From the IMG/VR virus record IMGVR_UViG_3300008050_000256, positions 1 to 26,784 of that record: DNA of 26,784 nucleotides. One strand, written 5' to 3'. Source of the DNA: a virus. The notes beneath the pieces were generated by a model, which was given only the letters and a program-made list of their open reading frames with translations, ran no database searches and was not told the origin of the DNA. Below are positions 11,963-17,177 of this stretch, in pieces. Numbering within the stretch: position 1 is the first letter of the stretch; every line of letters begins with the position of its first letter. A program made the translations under genes and the position numbers.

Positions 11963-11997
11963 TTATTAGCACCTTCATTACTTTACGGTGCTAATAA
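11963..11997 (-). promoter_or_regulatory. intercistronic hairpin H5 (divergent relative of H1-H4)
   Basis: An 11-bp perfect stem (TTATTAGCACC, 11963-11973, with GGTGCTAATAA, 11987-11997) closes a 13-nt loop, on the minus strand GTAAAGTAATGAA. The lower stem shares TAGCACC with H4. The loop has the same length as H2 but keeps only part of the GAA/GAA plan. It stands 20-odd bases before the start of the 33-aa gene. Confidence 0.5.
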
Positions 11998-12017
11998 GTT
12001 AAACGGTCTGTCTCATC

Positions 12018-12080
12018 AGTAGCACGGCGACCAACCTGCGCTATACCGACAGCATAGCCATCGGTTTCGACTCTACTACT
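12018..12080 (-). ncRNA. rod-like RNA structure ending in an anticodon-arm-like hairpin (C)
   Basis: On the minus strand the apical 17 nt (12057-12041) fold as CTATG / CTGTCGG / TATAG, with GC closing outside (12058, 12040). Below this AACC/GGTT, CGA/TCG and AGTAG/CTACT can pair with internal loops. The outer arm overlaps the stop codon of the 89-aa gene. The apical loop resembles a tRNA-Asp anticodon loop (U before GUC). Wobble pairs work only on the minus strand, which fixes the sense. Confidence 0.4.
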
Positions 12081-12345
12081 TGGAAACTATCTTTATATCC
12101 ATAGTGGGTTTATCTGAATAAAAGTATGCGTCGACCCATGCGCCTAAAAGATTTTCCTTCGGATGCGCGGTATCATTATCCAAGTCATTAAGTATGTCGG
12201 CTTTACTCTCCAGCCAATTATCCTCATCAAAGAGAAGCCTGTCCACTTCAAATCTATCATTGCATTGCAAATACATCATATCACTTGGGTTATTAAGGGT
12301 TAAATACCCCTTACTATCAAAATATATTACTAGGATGCTATTCAT
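12076..12345 (-). CDS. hypothetical protein, 89 aa
   Basis: ATG 12345 with GGAG 13 bases upstream, amid ATAGCC repeats. The product (NSILVIYFDSKGYLTLNNPS, MYLQCNDRFEVDRLLFDEDN, LLGAWVDAYFYSDKPTMDIK) is acidic with alternating strands and helices. No motif recognised. It is followed by about 135 bases without a gene that hold structure C and hairpin H5. Confidence 0.6.
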   Translation of the reverse strand: MNSILVIYFDSKGYLTLNNPSDMMYLQCNDRFEVDRLLFDEDNWLESKADILNDLDNDTAHPKENLLGAWVDAYFYSDKPTMDIKIVSK

Positions 12346-12427
12346 GGCTATTCACTCCATTAGGCTATTATTGGCTATACTCTCGGTATAGTTGGCTATA
12401 GTGGAGACCTTCCCCAGCTATGGCTAT
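12346..12427 (-). repeat. cluster of five GGCTAT (ATAGCC) repeats in the leader of the 89-aa gene
   Basis: Plus-strand GGCTAT occurs at 12346, 12363, 12373, 12394 and 12422. The first copy touches the start codon of the 89-aa gene. A 17-nt hairpin (12375-12391) lies among them. The spacing is irregular, so they may be binding sites for a regulator on DNA or on the leader RNA. Confidence 0.55.
12375..12391 (-). ncRNA. anticodon-arm-like hairpin (G) in the leader
   Basis: On the minus strand CTATA / CCGAGAG / TATAG, a 5-bp stem with a 7-nt loop; a sixth pair C-G can form. It has the same 17-nt size and CTATA-type stem as the hairpins at 12041, 12549 and 13047, but a different loop centre. Confidence 0.4.
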
Positions 12428-12622
12428 ATTTAGCACGCATTCCAGCCTAGAGAATGCTAGCAAATAGTGTTCAGAACACACGGATTTTCACGCACATCTG
12501 CGAAATTAATCGCGACCACTAGACCACCAGCAGGAGTCGAACCTAGCACTTTACCGACGGTAAAGCATCCGATTGGTGGTGTATTCCCTTCGCGCTAAGA
12601 TTTCACGCCTAGCGCGGAGACT
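12428..12622 (-). other. gene-free, hairpin-rich stretch
   Basis: No gene seen between the 94-aa gene and the 89-aa leader. Besides the tRNA-like element it holds GCATTC/GAATGC (12437-12457, 9-nt loop), GTGTT-CAG-AACAC (12467-12479) and CGCGCTA/TAGCGCG (12591-12616, 12-nt loop), the last just after the stop of the 94-aa gene. None has a U-tract. Confidence 0.5.
12523..12580 (-). ncRNA. 58-nt D-arm-less tRNA-like element
   Basis: Minus strand, 5' to 3': ACCACCA pairs over 7 bp with TGGTGGT. Inside are 8 unpaired bases in place of a D-arm, then an anticodon-like arm CTTTA / CCGTCGG / TAAAG (middle GTC). Next comes a T-arm GC(T)AGG / TTCGACT / CCTGC with the universal TTCRANY loop and one bulged T. 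A normal tRNA has about 75 nt; here the D-arm and variable loop are missing, position 33 is C rather than U, and no CCA is encoded. It could be a decayed tRNA, a tRNA mimic or a processing signal. Confidence 0.5.
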
Positions 12623-12907
12623 TTATGCGAGCGTAGAAGAATCCCAAGAGTCGCCTTGTTCTTCTAGCACGCGTTCTAACCCGTCGATAGCTGAGAGCCA
12701 AGCTTCTTCACGCGCTTTTATTTCGCGTTTATTCATGCGAAAGTCTTCTTCGAAGACTTCCAAAGCTACGGCGCTTTTTGGGTCGCCTTGGACTAAGGCT
12801 TCTAGCTCCTTCGCATGAAATAAATCCATCTGCGCGGTTATATCATGCGCGTCTTCTGTTCCTGCTTGGCTATTGATTTCTTGGATTTCTATTGATTTCG
12901 TTGTCAT
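12623..12907 (-). CDS. acidic hypothetical protein, 94 aa
   Basis: ATG 12907 after GAAGGAGAAACACC; the first gene of the leftward operon. Very acidic and largely helical (HDITAQMDLFHAKELEALVQ, ALEVFEEDFRMNKREIKARE, AWLSAIDGLERVLEEQ). No family recognised. As first gene after the leftward promoter it may act early on the host, but this is only position-based. Confidence 0.6.
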   Translation of the reverse strand: MTTKSIEIQEINSQAGTEDAHDITAQMDLFHAKELEALVQGDPKSAVALEVFEEDFRMNKREIKAREEAWLSAIDGLERVLEEQGDSWDSSTLA

Positions 12908-12941
12908 GGTGTTTCTCCTTCGCAGGGTATTAGACCTGCAT

Positions 12942-12975
12942 GCGCTTTATATAAGCGCGTTAGTTAGTCCGCCAA
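12942..12975 (-). promoter_or_regulatory. candidate leftward promoter with overlapping dyad
   Basis: On the minus strand TTGGCG (12975-12970), an 18-base spacer, then TATAAA (12951-12946). A dyad GCGCTT/AAGCGC (12942-12958, 5-base loop) covers the -10, so it could be an operator or a leader hairpin. It would start RNA about 35 bases before the first leftward gene. Confidence 0.4.
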
Positions 12976-13015
12976 TCGGTGCTGAATTGCCCTGTGACGG
13001 AGACCAAACTTACCA

Positions 13016-13087
13016 CATAACCCAAGCCATTCCTAGCAATTTCCACCTATACCGACGGCATAGAGAAGCTGGAACCGTGGGTTTATG
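13016..13087 (-). ncRNA. rod-like RNA structure ending in an anticodon-arm-like hairpin (B)
   Basis: On the minus strand CATAA(A)CCCA pairs with TGGGTTATG at the base, TTCC(A)GC-type pairing (TTCCAGC with GCTAGGAA, one bulge) lies in the middle, and CTATG / CCGTCGG / TATAG (13063-13047) forms the tip with one G-U pair. It lies upstream of the candidate leftward promoter, so it would need its own transcript. Confidence 0.4.
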
Positions 13088-13277
13088 GGTGTATTGTCGA
13101 CGCTATACCGAAGGACTCACAACGAGAAAAGATAAATGATTGCACGCATGCTAATTTGGGCTTCTACGCGTAGGAACGTGATTTGCGCACTCAACGGGAT
13201 TTGGGAACGCGAAACGCGTGAAGGGTGGGGTATCCCTACGTAAAGTACACCTCATCCATTTTACGGACAATTTTCAA
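13088..13277. other. intergenic stretch with short palindromes
   Basis: No convincing gene on either strand. It holds a perfect 10-bp palindrome CTACGCGTAG (13164-13173), a CGCG-AAA-CGCG dyad near 13213 and a partial copy of the ATACCGAAGG motif near 13112. These may be regulator-binding sites beside the iterons. Confidence 0.4.
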
Positions 13278-13484
13278 GTAAGCAAACGCTAGGCGAGTGC
13301 TTAGGTAGTGCTTAAAGGGAGTAGTTATCAGTGTCAAGTAAACGCTAAGCGTTTGGTAAGCAAACGCTAAGCTAATGCTAGAATGTTTATTGGTTTATAT
13401 TGGTTGATATTAATTATCATAGTAAGCGAATGGTAAGCGAATGCTTAGCACTTCTATGAAGTATGAAGTAGAAGTAAAGAAGTA
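13278..13484. repeat. iteron array, candidate replication origin
   Basis: Related units at 13278-13294 (GTAAGCAAACGCTAGGC), 13338-13351, 13356-13372 (GTAAGCAAACGCTAAGC), 13422-13432 and 13433-13449 (GTAAGCGAATGCTTAGC). An AT-rich tract (13381-13420) lies between them and could be the unwinding element. Four GAAGTA copies follow (13458-13484). Core and flank match 4923-4985 inside the DUF1376 gene. Position between the divergent operons supports an origin, but replication activity is inference. Confidence 0.65.
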
Positions 13485-13524
13485 TAGGTAAACCTAACGC
13501 GCGCGCGTTCAACGAGCTTTTAAG

Positions 13525-13553
13525 TTGTATTAAAGTGTGTTTGTTTTTATATT
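13525..13553 (+). promoter_or_regulatory. candidate promoter for the packaging and head genes
   Basis: TTGTAT (13525-13530), a 17-base spacer, TATATT (13548-13553, five of six consensus positions). It lies 44 bases before the first rightward gene. Confidence 0.45.
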
Positions 13554-13596
13554 ATTGATAGCTGATATTATTTTTTTAATAAAATTTGGAGTTGAG

Positions 13597-13791
13597 ATGC
13601 CTTTTGAGCTTAAGGATGATACGTTTAGTTTATTTTTTAATGAGAAGACCAATGATGCACAGCCTGATATGACTGGGAATGGTAAGATTGGTGGTAAGGA
13701 TGTAAAGTTAGCTTGCTGGAAGAAGGTAGGTAAGAGTGGTAAGGAGTTTTTCAGTTGTAAGGTTGAAGATAAGGATGCTTACAGGGGTTAG
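13597..13791 (+). CDS. DUF736-like small protein
   Basis: 64 aa from ATG 13597 after GGAGTTGAG; an in-frame GTG at 13537 is less likely because it lies in the promoter. FELKDDTFSLFFNEKTNDAQ, PDMTGNGKIGGKDVKLACWK and KVGKSGKEFFSCKV resemble the DUF736-type pattern 'G.L..N..K....P...G...I.GK......W.K..K.G..F.S...', a small beta-barrel family frequent in phages and plasmids. Function is unknown; some relatives are suspected single-strand binders. It is the first gene of the late rightward operon. Confidence 0.55.
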   Translation: MPFELKDDTFSLFFNEKTNDAQPDMTGNGKIGGKDVKLACWKKVGKSGKEFFSCKVEDKDAYRG

Positions 13792-14379
13792 ATGGGTTTA
13801 TTAGACCAAATATTAGCTTTATTTGAAGATGGTAAGTTCTATAGTGAGCAATCTGAAATGAATGATGCTGGAGCTGACTCTTCTATGGCTGATTTTTTAA
13901 ACAATTCTTATGCTAATGATGAGCAGAGGGCTTATTTAATGAAATTGTGGGGTCTCGGGCAGAAGCCTTTTGTTAAGCAGGGTGATATAGGCAGACCTAA
14001 GTATAAGTTCGGCGAAAATCCTTTTAGGGGTAATTCTATAAGGACTCCAGATACGCTTATGATTGATAAAGGTTCTTTGAATGATTATTTGGGGGAGATT
14101 TCACATGCTATTGACGACCACTTAACCACCCCAGCTGGTAAGGGTGCAAAATTTGCTGAATGGCAGGCTGATAGTGCTAAGTATGGAGATATACCGTCTT
14201 ACGGGCACCTGATTGACGGGGAATATTACAGACCTATTGCGGAAGATGAGCCTATGGATGATGCTTATGAGATAGGCGGGAGCCTTTTTGTAAAGGATTC
14301 TGATATTAATAATTTCCCTAATGAGATGCGAGCACATAGGGTTATTCAAGAATTTTTAAGAGATAGCTACCCAGAATGA
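13792..14379 (+). CDS. hypothetical protein, possible zincin-like fold
   Basis: 195 aa; ATG immediately follows the previous stop. N-terminal residues are helical and acidic. The segment DTLMIDKGSLNDYLGEISHA (about 98-117) followed by IDDHL, and later NEMRAHRVIQEFLRD near the C-terminus, resemble phage proteins with an E-x-x-H(A) helix and a later E-x-x-A-H. That pattern can mark a degenerate zinc-peptidase helix, but no HExxH is present. Position just before the terminase genes suggests a virion or packaging accessory. Weak assignment. Confidence 0.55.
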   Translation: MGLLDQILALFEDGKFYSEQSEMNDAGADSSMADFLNNSYANDEQRAYLMKLWGLGQKPFVKQGDIGRPKYKFGENPFRGNSIRTPDTLMIDKGSLNDYLGEISHAIDDHLTTPAGKGAKFAEWQADSAKYGDIPSYGHLIDGEYYRPIAEDEPMDDAYEIGGSLFVKDSDINNFPNEMRAHRVIQEFLRDSYPE

Positions 14380-14546
14380 CGTTTTCTGAAAGATTGGGGC
14401 ATGGTTGCTGGGGGTGTAAATATAGGCAAAAAGGTGGTATGACATTTTTTGGTTTTTGCTTGTATTTCGAGAAGCTTGGGAAAGAAAAGAAAGAGATTAC
14501 AGCGGGCGTTGCGGACAAGGGCTGTAGTTTTAGAGATGAAGGTTAA
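14376..14546 (+). CDS. small cysteine-rich zinc protein, 56 aa
   Basis: ATG at 14376 overlaps the previous TGA. The product (MTFSERLGHGCWGCKYRQKG, then GMTFFGFCLYFEKLGKEKKE and DKGCSFRDEG) has Cys11, Cys14, Cys28 and Cys50, with a layout I recognise from small phage proteins 'CW.CK.R..GG.TFFG.C..F...GK..KEI....DKGC'. A four-cysteine zinc site is likely. It replaces the start of a longer in-frame alternative for the terminase gene, which begins inside its end. Function unknown. Confidence 0.65.
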   Translation: MTFSERLGHGCWGCKYRQKGGMTFFGFCLYFEKLGKEKKEITAGVADKGCSFRDEG

Positions 14547-15315
14547 GTGTCGCGGTAAGGTCTTTGATGTTTACGACGTTAAAGACGCTATTGAAAAAGG
14601 CATAAAGCCTATTGAAAATTGGCGAAAAGCTGTTGCTGGGGACTGGATAAGAACAAACGACGATAAGGTGTTACAAGTCGTAAGTACCAGAAAAGAGAAT
14701 CCAAGCAATGTTAAAAAAGCTTATCTGTTCATAAAGACTGGATACGGAGATTACCCAGCACACAGAACTAAGATTTATTCGGGGAAACAGAGAACTAAAG
14801 AAGACACCAGATACTCAGGAAAGGAGCTAATTAGAGATGTTAGACCAACAACACTACAAAAAGCTTTTGTTGACAACCTATTCTTATCGGGGGATATTAA
14901 CGAACAAGGAATGTGGGGAATCGAAGCCGTTGTATCTGCCTACCAATCGGTATACTCTGACAATAACCCAGAGCAAGCAATTAGACGCGGTATGGCGATA
15001 CTCAGGAAAAAACACATCAAGGAGTATATTAGCATGAATATGAGAGATAAACTTATTGAAGCTGGCTTAGATGATAACTTTATAGCAGAAAAGTACAAAG
15101 GAATGATAGACGGGGACGATGTTCCGCATGCGACCAAATTAAATGCCTTAAATAGAGTTAGCGATATGCTAGGACACATGGCTAAGGAGAAAAAAGAAGA
15201 GAGTATTGAAGGAATATTCGCCTTAACCGATGGAGATATTAAAAAATTAGCATCCGTTAGGCAAAAATACGCAGAGGAGAATTATGTCTTACAAAACGTC
15301 AGAGACGCGAACTAG
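14536..15315 (+). CDS. terS: terminase small subunit (putative)
   Basis: 259 aa. ATG 14536 is preferred: the longer frame from 14449 overlaps the zinc-protein gene. The N-terminal 90 residues are a basic domain of unknown fold (WRKAVAGDWIRTNDDKVLQV). From about residue 95, TTLQKAFVDNLFLSGDINEQ, AVVSAYQSVYSDNNPEQAIR and RGMAILRKKHIKEYI match the helix-turn-helix core of phage small terminases. A coiled region (IEAGLDDNFIAEKYKGMIDG) and a helical tail follow. Small terminase recognises the pac or cos site and loads DNA on the large subunit, which lies two genes on. The N-terminal extension is larger than usual. Confidence 0.75.
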   Translation: MKVKCRGKVFDVYDVKDAIEKGIKPIENWRKAVAGDWIRTNDDKVLQVVSTRKENPSNVKKAYLFIKTGYGDYPAHRTKIYSGKQRTKEDTRYSGKELIRDVRPTTLQKAFVDNLFLSGDINEQGMWGIEAVVSAYQSVYSDNNPEQAIRRGMAILRKKHIKEYISMNMRDKLIEAGLDDNFIAEKYKGMIDGDDVPHATKLNALNRVSDMLGHMAKEKKEESIEGIFALTDGDIKKLASVRQKYAEENYVLQNVRDAN

Positions 15316-15481
15316 CCACATAGAAGTAGATAACGACATAAAATATGGCGTAATAGAGATAAATGGCACTAAAAGACAACTAGATGCCGATGTTACTGAG
15401 TTTATTATTGAGCTTATTGACGAGATTGACCACCTAAAAGAACAACTAGAGTATTTCTACAAAGAATCGGGTAACGCTTGA
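15284..15481 (+). CDS. hypothetical protein between terminase subunits, 65 aa
   Basis: ATG 15284 after GAGGAGAATT inside the end of terS. A beta-hairpin-like first half (DNDIKYGVIEINGTKRQLDA) is followed by an acidic helix (VTEFIIELIDEIDHLKEQLE). Overlaps both neighbours. Possibly a packaging accessory; no family recognised. Confidence 0.65.
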   Translation: MSYKTSETRTSHIEVDNDIKYGVIEINGTKRQLDADVTEFIIELIDEIDHLKEQLEYFYKESGNA

Positions 15482-17112
15482 CTCAAAAAGAAAAAAATCA
15501 AATGATGAGAGCCATGTATTTGGACATCTTCACGTTTGCTGAAGTCTTGTTTGGCGACCCTGATAACTCTATGCACTATCATGTTCGCAATAAATCACCA
15601 GATTTTCATAGAGAAATAGCAAAAACGCTTATTTCCATGAATGCTGGGGAAAAATTGGCGGTTGTAGCACCTAGAGACCACGCTAAATCGACCTTTATTA
15701 ACCTAATTTACCCATTGCATCGCATTTTATTCGGGGAAGAACGCTTTTTATTGCTTATCTCTGAATCTGAAATGCAATCTAAGTACAATTTAGAAGCCAT
15801 TGGGAATGAAATTGAGTATAATCCTAAATTAAAGTATTTTTTTGGGGATAGACGACATACGTCTTGGGGGAAAGAAGAAAAAGAGATTATCGGCAGGTTT
15901 AATCCAGACGGAACACCTGCAGTTGTATGTAAATGCCTTATTCGGGGGACAGGGCAGAAGGTTCGTGGGCTTAAATATGGCGCTTACAGACCAACATTAA
16001 CGATTATCGACGATGGAGAAGGTGAATCTAATAGTGCTACCCCTATGGCAAGAGATAAATTCCGAAGATGGCTTAATGGTGCTGTAATCCCAGGAAGCGG
16101 AGATGCTAAACTGGTCTTTATTGGGACTATTGTAGATAGCGAAGCTTATTTGAATAGAATTGCTGGGCCAATGGCTTATAATAAAAAAGGCGAATACAAG
16201 GTAAAGGGTTGGAAATCTTTATTTTACCAAGCAATACCGCAAAATACACCAAAAGGTAAATTTGTAACAACTGGAGCTGAATATCTAGATAAAGACGGCA
16301 ATATTCAAGTCTTATGGCCAGACAGAAGACCGTATAAATGGCTCACAGATGAGAGAGAACGCCTTAAATCTGAAGGCGATATAGCTTATTTTTACCAAGA
16401 ATACCAAAATATCCCTGTTGATGACTCTTTTAGAGTCTTTAAAGAAAAAGATATGATGTTCTGGGAAGGAAGATTTATGAGAGAAGAAGGTCAATCTTAT
16501 ATTTTAAGAACTACCGACGGGACTAGAGAGAAAATACCAGTAAATACCTTTATTGGGGTTGACCCAGCATCTTCAGAGAACGTAAAAGCAGATTATACCG
16601 TAATTATGGTTGTTGCAGTCGATAAAGAGTTTAATATTTACGTTGTTGACTACTTTAGGGGACAAGTAGCACCAATGGACGGTGCTGACAAGATTTTTGA
16701 GCTAGCAGACCAATATTTCCCTAGAGATATTAAAATTGAAGAAACAGGACATGTCATGCTAGCAGATTATATCCTAAGAACATCAAAAGAGACAGGGCGT
16801 TTTTATAATATTAATACTCGGAAAGCAATTAAAGCTAAATATTACAGAATTAAACAAATGCAACCATACTTTGCGTCTAAATCTATCTTTTTAAAAGAAG
16901 AGCACGACGAACTATTACATGAACTTTTAAACTTTAGAGAACATGGAACATTCAAAAAAGATACTCTGGACGCTCTTAGGTGGGCAATAGACGATGTATG
17001 GAAACCAGATGTAGAGAAAAACGAGAAAGGTCAGTGGTTAGCACCAGAACCAACAGCAATCGTTGACTGGGAAACAGGACAAACATTCAGCGCTAGTGAG
17101 TATTTTGCATAA
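15478..17112 (+). CDS. terL: terminase large subunit
   Basis: 544 aa from TTG 15478, which overlaps the previous TGA; ATG 15502 is an alternative. ATPase: Walker A-like APRDHAKST (about 64-72), Walker B LTIIDDGEG (about 174-182). The C-terminal RNase H-like nuclease begins with TFIGVDPASSENVKADYTVI (about 356-375), with its first catalytic Asp in GVDPA, and continues with IKIEETG and LDALRWAIDDVW. This is the motor that pumps DNA into the prohead through the portal and cuts the concatemer. Full length. Its stop codon is repeated by an 18-bp tandem duplication. Confidence 0.93.
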   Translation: MTQKEKNQMMRAMYLDIFTFAEVLFGDPDNSMHYHVRNKSPDFHREIAKTLISMNAGEKLAVVAPRDHAKSTFINLIYPLHRILFGEERFLLLISESEMQSKYNLEAIGNEIEYNPKLKYFFGDRRHTSWGKEEKEIIGRFNPDGTPAVVCKCLIRGTGQKVRGLKYGAYRPTLTIIDDGEGESNSATPMARDKFRRWLNGAVIPGSGDAKLVFIGTIVDSEAYLNRIAGPMAYNKKGEYKVKGWKSLFYQAIPQNTPKGKFVTTGAEYLDKDGNIQVLWPDRRPYKWLTDERERLKSEGDIAYFYQEYQNIPVDDSFRVFKEKDMMFWEGRFMREEGQSYILRTTDGTREKIPVNTFIGVDPASSENVKADYTVIMVVAVDKEFNIYVVDYFRGQVAPMDGADKIFELADQYFPRDIKIEETGHVMLADYILRTSKETGRFYNINTRKAIKAKYYRIKQMQPYFASKSIFLKEEHDELLHELLNFREHGTFKKDTLDALRWAIDDVWKPDVEKNEKGQWLAPEPTAIVDWETGQTFSASEYFA

Positions 17113-17130
17113 AGTGAGTATTTTGCATAA
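17095..17130 (+). repeat. 18-bp tandem duplication over the terL stop codon
   Basis: AGTGAGTATTTTGCATAA occurs at 17095-17112 and 17113-17130. Each copy encodes SEYFA plus stop in the same frame, so readthrough of the first stop would add one more SEYFA unit before stopping. Confidence 0.95.
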
Positions 17131-17177
17131 AATGACTTTGATTATAAAACATATTAAATTACATTAAGCCCAGTAAA

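Noticed and set aside
12001-13100. Cluster of ordinary tRNA genes
   Set aside because: Only one element has acceptor and T-arm features and it lacks a D-arm; the other anticodon-arm-like hairpins have no acceptor, D- or T-arm at the right spacing.
12873-13139. 88-aa plus-strand ORF in the divergent region
   Set aside because: It starts inside the minus-strand 94-aa gene, has no ribosome site and covers structure B and the leftward promoter; composition looks non-coding.
13278-13484. CRISPR array
   Set aside because: The repeats are short, partly palindromic and unevenly spaced without unique spacers of constant length; they fit iterons.
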